NCBI RefSeq assembly: GCF_037975245.1
Contig: NC_092566.1
Coordinates: 12,045,501-12,109,500 of the forward strand
Source: Apostichopus japonicus
Lineage: Eukaryota; Echinodermata; Holothuroidea; Aspidochirotida; Stichopodidae
Length of the DNA stretch: 64,000 nt
Direction: 5' to 3'
The translations under genes were made by a program, and so were the position numbers. Shown here piece by piece: positions 1-14,499 of the stretch. The notes beneath the pieces were generated by a model. The model did not search any database, was not told the origin of the DNA, and was given only the letters and a program-made list of their open reading frames with translations. Numbering within the stretch: the stretch's first letter is position 1; the number at the start of each line of letters is the position of its first letter.

Positions 1-2880
1 TCGGTACGGAACATTCGATTGATCGGTACCGAACATTCGATTGATCGATAACGTACATTGGATTGATCGGTTCCGCACATTCGATTGATCGGACCGCACA
101 TTCAATTGATCCGTATTGCACATTCGATTGGTTGGTACCGCACTTTCGATTAATAGGTATCGCACATTCGATTTAACGATACCGCACATTCGATTGATCG
201 GTACGGAACATTCGGTTGATCGGTACCGAATATTCGATTTATCGGTACCGCACATTCGATTGATCGGTATCGCACATTCGATTGATCGGTACCAAACATT
301 CGATTCAACGATACCAAACATTCCATTGATCGGTACCGCACATTCGATTGATCGGTACCGAACGATCGATTGATCGGTACCGCACATTCGATTTAACGAT
401 ACCAAACATTCGATTGATCGGTACGGAACATTCGATCGATCGGTACCGCACTTTCGATAGATCGATACCGCACATTCGATTGATCGGTATCGCACATTCG
501 ATTTAACGATACCGCACATTCGATTGATCGATACGGAACATTCGATAGATGGTACGGAACATTCGATTGATCGGTACCGCACATTCGATTCATCGATACC
601 GCATATTCGATTGATCGATACCAAACATTCGATTGATCAATACGGCACATTCGAATAATCGGTACCGCACATTCGATTGATCGGTACCGCACATTCGATT
701 GATCAATACCGCACATTCGATTGATCGGTATCGCACATTCGATTTAACGATACCATACATTCGATTGATCGGTACGGAACATTCGATTGATCGGTACAGA
801 ACATTCGATTGATCGGTACCGCACATTCAATTGATCGGAACCGCACATTCGAACTAACGATACCAAACATTCGATTGATCGGTACGGAACATTCATTTTA
901 ACGGTACCGCACATTCGATTGATCGGTACCACACATTCCATTGATCGATACCGGACATTCGATTGATCGGTATCGCACATTCGATTTAACGATACCGCAC
1001 ATTCGATTGATCGGTACGGAACATTCGATTGATCTGTATCGCACATTCGATTTAACGATACCGCACATTAAATAGATCGATAAAGCACATTCGATTTAAC
1101 GATACCAAACATTCCATTGATCGGTTCGATACATTCGATAGATCGGTACCGAACATTCGATTGATTGATACCGCACATTCGATTGATCGGAACCGCACAT
1201 TCGAACTAACGGTACCGCACATTCGACTTAACGATAACAAACATTCTATTGATCGGTACCGCACATTCGATTAATCGGTACCGCACATTCGATAGATCGA
1301 TACCGCACATTCGATTGTTCGGTACCGCACATTCGAATTTACGGTACCGCACATTCGATTGATCGGCAACGCCTATTCAATTGATCGATACCGCACAATC
1401 GATTGATCGGTACCGCACATTCGATTGATCGGTAACGCATATTCAATTGATCGATACCACACAATCCATTGATCGGTACCGCACATTCGTTTGATCGGTA
1501 ACGCATATTCAATTGATCGATACCGCACATTCGATTGATCGGTACGGAACATTCGATTGATCCGTACCGCATATTCGAATGATCGGTACCGCACATTCCA
1601 TTGATCGGTATCGCACATTCGATTGATCGGTACCGCACATTCGGTAGATCGATACCGCACGTTCGATTGTTCGGTACCGCACATTCGATTTAACGGTACC
1701 TCTCATTCGAATGATCGATATCGTACATTCGATTTAACGATACCGCATATTCGATTGATCGGTACGGAATTCGATTGATCGGTACCGCACATTCGATTAG
1801 TCGATACCAAACATTCGATTGATCGGTACCTCACATTCGATTGATCGGTACCTCACATTCGATTGATCGGTACCGCACTTTCGATAGATCGATACCGCAC
1901 ATTCGATTGATTGGCACCGCACATTCGATTTAACGATACCAATTATTCCATTGATCGGTACCTCACATTCGATTGATCGGTACCGCACATTAAATAGATC
2001 GATACCGCATATTCGATTTAACGATACCAAACATTCCATTAATCGGTACGATACATTCGATAGATCGGTACCGAACATTCGATTGATCGGTACCGCACAT
2101 TCGATTGATCGGAACCGCACATTCGATTAAACGATACCAAACATTCCATTGATCGGTATCGCAAATTCGATTGATCAGTACGGAACATACGATTGATCGG
2201 TACCGAATATTCAATTGATCGGTAGTGCACATTCGATTGATCGGTACCACATATTCGATTGATCGGTAACGCATATTCCATTGATATATACCGCACATTC
2301 GATTGATCGGTACCAAACATTCGATTGATCCGTACCGCACATTCGATTGATCGGTAACGCACATTCTTTAGATCGGTATCGCACATTCGATTGATCCGTA
2401 TCGCACATTCGATTGATGGATTCCGGATATTCGATTGATCGATACCGCACTTTCGATTGATCGGTACGGAACATTCGATTGATCCGTACCGCACATTCGA
2501 TTCATCGGTACCACACATTCGATTCATCGGTACCGCACATTCGATTGATCGATACACACATTCGATTGATCGGTACCGCACATTCGATTGATTGATACCA
2601 AACATTCGATTGATTGATACCAAACATTCGTTTTAACGATACCAAACATTCCATTGATCGGTACCGCACATTCGATTGATCGGTACCGCACATTCGATAG
2701 ATCGATACCGCACATTCGATTGTTCGATACCGCACATTCCAATTAACGATACCAAACATGCCATTGATCGGTACGGAACATTCGATAGATTGGAACCGCA
2801 CATTCGAACTAACGGTACCGCATATTCGATTAAACGATAGCAAACATTCGATTGATCCGTACCGCTCATTCGATTGATCG
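1..2880 (+). repeat. Loosely ordered satellite monomers
   Basis: First part of the array. Monomer variants alternate without a long repeated unit that I could align inside this stretch, although short blocks such as the TTTAACGATACC monomer followed by a CCATTGATCGG monomer recur. It holds no gene. Variant density is visibly higher than in the duplicated blocks that follow, as expected for older or array-edge monomers. Confidence 0.7.
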
Positions 2881-4042
2881 GTTACGAACATTCGATTGAT
2901 CTATATCGCACGATCGATTGATCGGTTCCGCACATTCGATTGATCGGTACGGAACATTCGATTGATCGGTAACGCATATTCCATTGATATATACCGCACA
3001 TTCGATTGATCGGTACGGAACATTCGATTGATCCGTACCGCACATTCGAATGATCGGTACCGCACATTCGATTTAACGATACCAAACATTACATTGATCG
3101 GTACGATACATTCGATAGATCGGTACCGAACGTTCGATTGATCGGTACGGCACATTCGATTGATCGGAACCGCACATTCGATTGATCGGAACCGCACATT
3201 CAAACTAACGGTACCGCACATTCGATTTAACGATACCACACATTCGATTGATCGGTACCGCACATTCGATTGATCGGTACCGCACATTCGATTGATCGGT
3301 ATCGCACATTCGATTGATCGGTAACGCATATTCAATTGATCGATACCGCACATTCGGTTGATTGGTACGGAACATTCGATTGATCCGTACCGCACATTCG
3401 AATGATCGGTACCGCACATTCGATTGATCGGTACCGCACATGCGATTAATCGGTACCGCACATTCGAATGATCGGTACGGAACATTCGATTGATCGGTAA
3501 CGCATATTCCATTGATATATACCACACATTCGATAGATCGATAATGCACATTCGATTGTTCGGTACCGCACATTCGATTTAACGATACCAAACATTCCAT
3601 TGATCGGTACGGAACATTCGATAGATCGGAACCGCACATTCGAACTAACGGTACCGCACATTCGATTTAACGATACCACACATTCGATTGATCGGTACCG
3701 CACATTCGATTGATCGGTATCGCACATTCGATTGATCGGTACCGAACATTCGATTGCTCGGTAACAAACATTCGAATGATCGATGCCGCACATTCGATTG
3801 ATCGGTATCGCACGTTCGATTGATCGGTACGGAACATTCGATTGATCGGTACGGAACATTCAATTGATCGGTAGCGCAAATTCGATTGATCGGTACCGCA
3901 CATTCGATTGATCGGTACAGCACATTTGTTTTAACGATACCGCACATTCGATTGATCGGTATGGAACATTCGATTTAACGGTACCGCACATTCAATTGAT
4001 CGGTACCGCATATTCAATTGATCGATACCGCACATTCGATTG

Positions 4043-7000
4043 ATCGATACCGCACATTCAATATCGGTACGGAACATTCGATTGATCGGTACCGAATATT
4101 CAATTGATCGGTACCGCACATTCAATTGATCGATACCGCACATTCGATTGATCGATACCGTACATTCAATATCGGTACGGAACATTCGATAGATCGGAAC
4201 CGCACATTCGAACTAACGGTATCGCACATTCGATTAAACTATACCAAACATTCCATTGATCGGTACGGAACATTCGATTGATCGATTCCGCACATTCGAT
4301 TTAACGATACCAAACATTGCATTGATAGGTACCGCACATTCGATTGATCGGTACCGCACATTCGATAGATCGATACCGCACATTCGATTGTGCGGTACCG
4401 CACATTCGATTTAACGATACCAAACATTCCATTGATCGCTACGGAACATTCGATAGATCGGAACCGCACATTCGAACTAACGGTATCGCACATGCGATTA
4501 AACTATACCAAACATTCCCCTGATCGGTACGGAACATTCGATAGATCGGTACCGCACATTCGTTTGATCCGTACCGAACATTTGATTGATCGGTACCGCA
4601 CATTCGATTGATCGGTAACGCACATTCTTTAGATCGGTATCGCACATTCGATTGATCCGTACCGCACATTCGATTGATCGATTCCGCATATTCGATTGAT
4701 CGATACCGCACTTTCGATTGATCGGTACGGAACATTCGATTGATCCGTACCGCACATTCGATTCATCGGTACCACACATTCGATTCATCGGTACCGCACA
4801 TTCGATTGATCGATACACACATTCGATTGATCGGTACCGCACATTCGAATTATTGATACCAAACATTCGATTGATTGATACCAAACATTCGTTTTAACGA
4901 TACCAAACATTCCATTGATCGGTACCGCACATTCGATTGATCGGTACCGCACATTCGATAGATCGATACCGCACATTCGATTGTTCGATACCGCACATTC
5001 CAATTAACGATACCAAACATGCCATTGATCGGTACCTAACATTCGATAGATTGGAACCGCACATTCGAACTAACGGTACCGCATATTCGATAAAACGATA
5101 GCAAACATTCGATTGATCCATACCGCTCATTCGATTGATCGGTTACGAACATTCGATTGATCTATATCGCACGATCGATTGATCGGTACCGCACATTCGA
5201 TTGATTGGTACGGAACATTCGATTGATCGGTAACGCATATTCCATTAATATATACCGCACATTCGATTGATCGGTACGGAACATTCGATAGATCGGAACC
5301 GCACATTCGAACAAACGGTACCGCACATTCGACTAACCGATACCAAACATTCGATTGATCGGTATCGCACATTCGATTGATCGGTACGGAACATTCGATT
5401 GATCGGTAACGCATATTCCATTGATATATACCGCACATTCGATTGATCGGTACGGAACATTCGATTGATCCGTACCGCACATTCGATTGATCGGTACCGC
5501 ACATTCGATTGATCGGTAACGCACATTCTTTAGATCGGTATCGCACATTCGATTGATCCGTACCGCACATTCGATTGATCGATTCCGCATATTCGATTGA
5601 TCGATACCGCACTTTCGATTGATCGGTACGGAACATTCGATTGATCCGTACCGCACATTCGATTCATCGGTACCACACATTCGATTCATCGGTACCGCAC
5701 ATTCGATTGATTGATACACACATTCGATTGATCGGTACCGCACATTCGAATTATTGATACCAAACATTCGATTGATTGATACCAAACATTCGTTTTAACG
5801 ATACCAAACATTCCATTGATCGGTACCGCACATTCGATTGATCGGTACCGCACATTCGATAGATCGATACCGCACATTCGATTGTTCGATACCGCACATT
5901 CGATAGATCGATACCAAACATTCCATTGCTAGGTACCGCACATTCGATTTAACGATACCAAACATTCCATTGATCGGTACGGAACATTCGATAGATTGGA
6001 ACCGCACATTCGAACTAACGGTACCGCATATTCGATTAAACGATAGCAAACATTCGATTGATCCGTACAGCTCATTCGGTTGATCGGTACCGAACATTCG
6101 ATTGATCTATACCGCACATTGGATTGATCGGTAACGCATATTCCATTGATATATACCGAACATTCGATTGATCGGTACTGCACTTTCGAATGATCGGGAC
6201 CGCACATTCGATTTAACGATACCAAACATTACATTGATCGGTACGATACATTCGATAGATCGGTACCGAACGTTCGATTGATCGGTACTGAACATTCGAT
6301 TTATCGGAACCGCACATTCGAACTAACGGTACCGCACATTCGATTTAACGATACCACACATTCGATTGATCCGTACCGCACATTCGATTGATCGGTACCG
6401 CACATTCGATTGATCGGTAACGCATATTCAATTGATCGATACCGCACATTCGATTGATTGGTACGGAACATTCGATTGATACGTACCGCACATTCGAATG
6501 ATCGGTACCGCACATTCGATTGATCGGAACCGCACATTCGAACTAACGGTATCTCACATTCGATTAAACTATACCAAACATTCCCCTGATCGGTACGGAA
6601 CATTCGATAGATCGGTACCGCACATTCGTTTGATCGGTACCGAACATTCGATTGATCGGTACCGCACATTCTATTGATCGGTACGGCACATTCTTTAGAT
6701 CGGTATCGCACATTCGATTGATCCGTACCGCACATTCGATTGATCGATTCCGCATATTCGATTGATCGATACCGCACATTCGATTGATCCGTACCGCACA
6801 TTCGATTGATCGGTACCGCACATTCGATTGATCGGTAACGCATATTCAATTGATCGATACCGCACATTCGATTGATTGGTACGGAACATTCGATTGATAC
6901 GTACCGCACATTCGAATGATCGGTAACGCACATTCGATTGATCGGAACCGCACATTCGAACTAACGGTACCGCACATTCGATTTAACGATACCACACATT

Positions 7001-7160
7001 CGATTGATCGGTACCGCACATTCGATTGATCGGTACCGCACATTCGATTGATCGGTACCGAACATTCGATTGATCGGTAACGCATATTCAATTGATCGAT
7101 ACCGCACATTCGATTGATTGGTACGGAACATTCGATTGATCCGTACCGCACATTCGAATG
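4043..7160 (+). repeat. 3118-bp higher-order repeat, copy 1 (family A)
   Basis: This segment is repeated immediately downstream at a constant offset of 3118 bp. Homology starts at about 4041, where GATCGATACCGCACATTCAA aligns with 7159, and the next copy breaks off near 10282. Frame-translations across the two copies are identical through nearly the whole length. The clearest difference seen is G at about 4090 versus T in copy 2 (CGGTACC versus CGTTACC). The unit corresponds to about 142 monomers and is not an exact multiple of 22 because it carries short deletions such as TTCAATATCGG, which is 2 bp short. Confidence 0.9.
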
Positions 7161-10100
7161 ATCGATACCGCACATTCAATATCGGTACGGAACATTCGAT
7201 TGATCGTTACCGAATATTCAATTGATCGGTACCGCACATTCAATTGATCGATACCGCACATTCGATTGATCGATACCGTACATTCAATATCGGTACGGAA
7301 CATTCGATAGATCGGAACCGCACATTCGAACTAACGGTATCGCACATTCGATTAAACTATACCAAACATTCCATTGATCGGTACGGAACATTCGATTGAT
7401 CGATTCCGCACATTCGATTTAACGATACCAAACATTGCATTGATAGGTACCGCACATTCGATTGATCGGTACCGCACATTCGATAGATCGATACCGCACA
7501 TTCGATTGTGCGGTACCGCACATTCGATTTAACGATACCAAACATTCCATTGATCGCTACGGAACATTCGATAGATCGGAACCGCACATTCGAACTAACG
7601 GTATCGCACATGCGATTAAACTATACCAAACATTCCCCTGATCGGTACGGAACATTCGATAGATCGGTACCGCACATTCGTTTGATCCGTACCGAACATT
7701 TGATTGATCGGTACCGCACATTCGATTGATCGGTAACGCACATTCTTTAGATCGGTATCGCACATTCGATTGATCCGTACCGCACATTCGATTGATCGAT
7801 TCCGCATATTCGATTGATCGATACCGCACTTTCGATTGATCGGTACGGAACATTCGATTGATCCGTACCGCACATTCGATTCATCGGTACCACACATTCG
7901 ATTCATCGGTACCGCACATTCGATTGATCGATACACACATTCGATTGATCGGTACCGCACATTCGAATTATTGATACCAAACATTCGATTGATTGATACC
8001 AAACATTCGTTTTAACGATACCAAACATTCCATTGATCGGTACCGCACATTCGATTGATCGGTACCGCACATTCGATAGATCGATACCGCACATTCGATT
8101 GTTCGATACCGCACATTCCAATTAACGATACCAAACATGCCATTGATCGGTACCTAACATTCGATAGATTGGAACCGCACATTCGAACTAACGGTACCGC
8201 ATATTCGATAAAACGATAGCAAACATTCGATTGATCCATACCGCTCATTCGATTGATCGGTTACGAACATTCGATTGATCTATATCGCACGATCGATTGA
8301 TCGGTACCGCACATTCGATTGATTGGTACGGAACATTCGATTGATCGGTAACGCATATTCCATTAATATATACCGCACATTCGATTGATCGGTACGGAAC
8401 ATTCGATAGATCGGAACCGCACATTCGAACAAACGGTACCGCACATTCGACTAACCGATACCAAACATTCGATTGATCGGTATCGCACATTCGATTGATC
8501 GGTACGGAACATTCGATTGATCGGTAACGCATATTCCATTGATATATACCGCACATTCGATTGATCGGTACGGAACATTCGATTGATCCGTACCGCACAT
8601 TCGATTGATCGGTACCGCACATTCGATTGATCGGTAACGCACATTCTTTAGATCGGTATCGCACATTCGATTGATCCGTACCGCACATTCGATTGATCGA
8701 TTCCGCATATTCGATTGATCGATACCGCACTTTCGATTGATCGGTACGGAACATTCGATTGATCCGTACCGCACATTCGATTCATCGGTACCACACATTC
8801 GATTCATCGGTACCGCACATTCGATTGATTGATACACACATTCGATTGATCGGTACCGCACATTCGAATTATTGATACCAAACATTCGATTGATTGATAC
8901 CAAACATTCGTTTTAACGATACCAAACATTCCATTGATCGGTACCGCACATTCGATTGATCGGTACCGCACATTCGATAGATCGATACCGCACATTCGAT
9001 TGTTCGATACCGCACATTCGATAGATCGATACCAAACATTCCATTGCTAGGTACCGCACATTCGATTTAACGATACCAAACATTCCATTGATCGGTACGG
9101 AACATTCGATAGATTGGAACCGCACATTCGAACTAACGGTACCGCATATTCGATTAAACGATAGCAAACATTCGATTGATCCGTACAGCTCATTCGGTTG
9201 ATCGGTACCGAACATTCGATTGATCTATACCGCACATTGGATTGATCGGTAACGCATATTCCATTGATATATACCGAACATTCGATTGATCGGTACTGCA
9301 CTTTCGAATGATCGGGACCGCACATTCGATTTAACGATACCAAACATTACATTGATCGGTACGATACATTCGATAGATCGGTACCGAACGTTCGATTGAT
9401 CGGTACTGAACATTCGATTTATCGGAACCGCACATTCGAACTAACGGTACCGCACATTCGATTTAACGATACCACACATTCGATTGATCCGTACCGCACA
9501 TTCGATTGATCGGTACCGCACATTCGATTGATCGGTAACGCATATTCAATTGATCGATACCGCACATTCGATTGATTGGTACGGAACATTCGATTGATAC
9601 GTACCGCACATTCGAATGATCGGTACCGCACATTCGATTGATCGGAACCGCACATTCGAACTAACGGTATCTCACATTCGATTAAACTATACCAAACATT
9701 CCCCTGATCGGTACGGAACATTCGATAGATCGGTACCGCACATTCGTTTGATCGGTACCGAACATTCGATTGATCGGTACCGCACATTCTATTGATCGGT
9801 ACGGCACATTCTTTAGATCGGTATCGCACATTCGATTGATCCGTACCGCACATTCGATTGATCGATTCCGCATATTCGATTGATCGATACCGCACATTCG
9901 ATTGATCCGTACCGCACATTCGATTGATCGGTACCGCACATTCGATTGATCGGTAACGCATATTCAATTGATCGATACCGCACATTCGATTGATTGGTAC
10001 GGAACATTCGATTGATACGTACCGCACATTCGAATGATCGGTAACGCACATTCGATTGATCGGAACCGCACATTCGAACTAACGGTACCGCACATTCGAT

Positions 10101-10278
10101 TTAACGATACCACACATTCGATTGATCGGTACCGCACATTCGATTGATCGGTACCGCACATTCGATTGATCGGTACCGAACATTCGATTGATCGGTAACG
10201 CATATTCAATTGATCGATACCGCACATTCGATTGATTGGTACGGAACATTCGATTGATCCGTACCGCACATTCGAATG
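7161..10278 (+). repeat. 3118-bp higher-order repeat, copy 2 (family A)
   Basis: Tandem, near-identical copy of 4043-7160. The junction with what follows lies at 10282/10283: copy 1 continues with CGATACC into the TTCAATATCGG marker, while copy 2 continues with CGGTACC. Such identity over about 140 diverse monomers points to a very recent unequal exchange or amplification. An assembly duplication must also be considered. Confidence 0.9.
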
Positions 10279-10545
10279 ATCGGTACCGCACATTCGATTG
10301 ATCGGTACCGCACATTCGATTAATCGGTACCGCACATTCGATTGATCGGTACCGCACATTCGATAGATCGATACTGCACATTCGATTGTTCGGTACCGCA
10401 CATTCGATTTAACGATACCAAACATTCCATTGATCGGTACCTCACATTCGATAGATCGGAACCGCACATTCGAACTAACGGTACCGCACATTCGATTTAA
10501 CGATACCACACATTCGATTGATCGGTATCGCACATTCGATTGATC

Positions 10546-12540
10546 GGTTACGAACATTCGATTGATCTATATCGCACGATCGATTGATCGGTTCCGCACA
10601 TTCGATTGATCGGTACGGAACATTCGATTGATCGGTAACGCATATTCCATTGATATATACCGCACATTCGATTGATCGGTACGGAACATTCGATTGATCC
10701 GTACCGCACATTCGAATGATCGGTACCGCACATTCGATTTAACGATACCAAACATTACATTGATCGGTACGATACATTCGATAGATCGGTACCGAACGTT
10801 CGATTGATCGGTACGGCACATTCGATTGATCGGAACCGCACATTCGATTGATCGGAACCGCACATTCAAACTAACGGTACCGCACATTCGATTTAACGAT
10901 ACCACACATTCGATTGATCGGTACCGCACATTCGATTGATCGGTACCGCACATTCGATTGATCGGTATCGCACATTCGATTGATCGGTAACGCATATTCA
11001 ATTGATCGATACCGCACATTCGGTTGATTGGTACGGAACATTCGATTGATCCGTACCGCACATTCGAATGATCGGTACCGCACATTCGATTGATCGGTAC
11101 CGCACATGCGATTAATCGGTACCGCACATTCGAATGATCGGTACGGAACATTCGATTGATCGGTAACGCATATTCCATTGATATATACCGCACATTCGAT
11201 AGATCGATAATGCACATTCGATTGTTCGGTACCGCACATTCGATTTAACGATACCAAACATTCCATTGATCGGTACGGAACATTCGATAGATCGGAACCG
11301 AACATTCGAACTAACGGTACCGAACATTCGACTAACCGATACCAAACATTCGATTGATCGGTATCGCACATTCGATTGATCGGTACCGAACATTCGATTG
11401 CTCGGTAACAAACATTCGAATGATCGATGCCGCACATTCGATTGATCGGTATCGCACGTTCGATTGATCGGTACGGAACATTCGATTGATCGGTACGGAA
11501 CATTCAATTGATCGGTAGCGCAAATTCGATTGATCGGTACCGCACATTCGATTGATCGGTACAGCACATTTGTTTTAACGATACCGCACATTCGATTGAT
11601 CGGTATGGAACATTCGATTTAACGGTACCGCACATTGAATTGATCGGTACCGCATATTCAATTGATCGATACCGCACATTCGATTGATCGATACCGCACA
11701 TTCAATATCGGTACGGAACATTCGATTGATCGTTACCGAATATTCAATTGATCGGTACCGCACATTCAATTGATCGATACCGCACATTCGATTGATCGAT
11801 ACCGTACATTCAATATCGGTACGGAACATTCGATAGATCGGAACCGCACATTCGAACTAACGGTATCGCACATTCGATTAAACTATACCAAACATTCCAT
11901 TGATCGGTACGGAACATTCGATTGATCGATTCCGCACATTCGATTTAACGATACCAAACATTGCATTGATAGGTACCGCACATTCGATTGATCGGTACCG
12001 CACATTCGATAGATCGATACCGCACATTCGATTGTGCGGTACCGCACATTCGATTTAACGATACCAAACATTCCATTGATCGCTACGGAACATTCGATAG
12101 ATCGGAACCGCACATTCGAACTAACGGTATCGCACATGCGATTAAACTATACCAAACATTCCCCTGATCGGTACGGAACATTCGATAGATCGGTACCGCA
12201 CATTCGTTTGATCCGTACCGAACATTTGATTGATCGGTACCGCACATTCGATTGATCGGTAACGCACATTCTTTAGATCGATACCGCACTTTCGATTGAT
12301 CGGTACGGAACATTCGATTGATCCGTACCGCACATTCGATTCATCGGTACCACACATTCGATTCATCGGTACCGCACATTCGATTGATCGATACACACAT
12401 TCGATTGATCGGTACCGCACATTCGAATTATTGATACCAAACATTCGATTGATTGATACCAAACATTCGTTTTAACGATACCAAACATTCCATTGATCGG
12501 TACCGCACATTCGATTGATCGGTACCGCACATTCGATAGA
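10546..12540 (+). repeat. Diverged third copy of family A blocks
   Basis: From about 10546 the sequence matches 2880 onward at offset 7666, for example the run GTTACGAACATTCGATTGAT at 2881 and 10547. The offset falls to 7644 by about 11575, one monomer lost. It falls to 7578 after about 12255, three monomers lost, where a 66-bp block present at 4630-4700 is missing. So the block 2880-4043 plus the start of the 3118-bp unit reappears after the tandem pair, with whole-monomer deletions. Confidence 0.8.
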
Positions 12541-13282
12541 TCGATACCGCACATTCGATTGTTCGGTACCGCACATTCGATTTAACGATACCAAACATTC
12601 CATTGATCGGTACCTCACATTCGATAGATCGGAACCGCACATTCGAACTAACGGTACCGCACATTCGACTAAACGATACCAAACATTCGATTGATCGGTA
12701 TCGCACATTCGATTGATCGGTACCGCACATTCAATTGCTCGATACCGCACATTCGATTCATCGATACCGCTCATTCAATATCGGTACGGAACATTCGATT
12801 GATCGGTAGCGAATATTCATTTGATCTGTACCACAAATTCGATTGATCGATTCCGCACATTCGATTTAACGATACCAAACATTCCATTGATAGGTACCGC
12901 ACATTCGATTGATCGGTACCGCACATTCGATAGATCGATACCAAACATTCCATTGCTAGGTACCGCACATTCGATTTAACGATACCAAACATTCCATTGA
13001 TCGCTACGGAACATTCGATAGATCGGAACCGCACATTCGAACTAACGGTATCTCACATTCGATTAAACTATACCAAACATTCCCCTGATCGGTACGGAAC
13101 ATTCGATAGATCGGTACCGCACATTCGTTTGATCGGTACCGAACATTCGATTGATCGGTACCGCACATTCTATTGATCGGTACGGCACATTCTTTAGATC
13201 GGTATCGCACATTCGATTGATCCGTACCGCACATTCGATTGATCGATTCCGCATATTCGATTGATCGATACCGCACATTCGA
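12500..13282 (+). repeat. Spaced repeat, offset 1208 bp, first copy
   Basis: About 780 bp here recur at 13708-14490 with a constant 1208-bp shift, for example TCGGTACGGAACATTCGATT at 12781 and 13989. Part of it (13020 onward) also matches 9640-10400 at offset 3381, so this is a chimera of family A segments. The copies differ by scattered substitutions such as CCGC versus CTGC at 12548 and 13756. Confidence 0.75.
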
Positions 13283-13707
13283 TTGATCCGTACCGCACAT
13301 TCGATTGATCGGTACCGCACATTCGATTGATCGGTAACGCATATTCAATTGATCGATACCGCACATTCGATTGATTGGTACGGAACATTCGATTGATACG
13401 TACCGCACATTCGAATGATCGGTACCGCACATTCGATTGATCGGAACCGCACATTCGAACTAACGGTACCGCACATTCGATTTAACGATACCACACATTC
13501 GATTGATCGGTACCGCACATTCGATTGATCGGTACCGCACATTCGATTGATCGGTACCGCACATTCGATTGATCGGTAACGCATATTCAATTGATCGATA
13601 CCGCACATTCGATTGATTGGTACGGAACATTCGATTGATCCGTACCGCACATTCGAATGATCGGTACCGCACATTCGATTGATCGGTACCGCACATTCGA
13701 TTAATCG

Positions 13708-14490
13708 GTACCGCACATTCGATTGATCGGTACCGCACATTCGATAGATCGATACTGCACATTCGATTGTTCGGTACCGCACATTCGATTTAACGATACC
13801 AAACGTTCCATTGATCGGTACCTCACATTCGATAGATCGGAACCGCACATTCGAACTAACGGTACCGCACATTCGACTAAACGATACCAAACATTCGATT
13901 GATCGGTATCGCACATTCGATTGATCGGTACCGCACATTCAATTGCTCGATACCGCACATTCGATTCATCGATACCGCTCATTCAATATCGGTACGGAAC
14001 ATTCGATTGATCGGTAGCGAATATTCATTTGATCTGTACCACAAATTCGATTGATCGATTCCGCACATTCGATTTAACGATACCAAACATTCCATTGATA
14101 GGTACCGCACATTCGATTGATCGGTACCGCACATTCGATAGATCGATAACAAACATTCCATTGCTAGGTACCGCACATTCGATTTAACGATACCAAACAT
14201 TCCATTGATCGCTACGGAACATTCGATAGATCGGAACCGCACATTCGAACTAACGGTATCTCACATTCGATTAAACTATACCAAACATTCCCCTGATCGG
14301 TACGGAACATTCGATAGATCGGTACCGCACATTCGTTTGATCGGTACCGAACATTCGATTGATCGGTACCGCACATTCTATTGATCGGTACGGCACATTC
14401 TTTAGATCGGTATCGCACATTCGATTGATCCGTACCGCACATTCGATTGATCGATTCCGCATATTCGATTGATCGATACCGCACATTCGA
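13708..14490 (+). repeat. Spaced repeat, offset 1208 bp, second copy
   Basis: Second copy of 12500-13282. Homology ends near 14490, where copy 1 has GATCCGTACC and this copy has GATCGGTATGG. The shift, 55 monomers minus 2 bp, is explained by the 2-bp shorter TTCAATATCGG monomer inside the unit. Confidence 0.75.
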
Positions 14491-14499
14491 TTGATCGGT

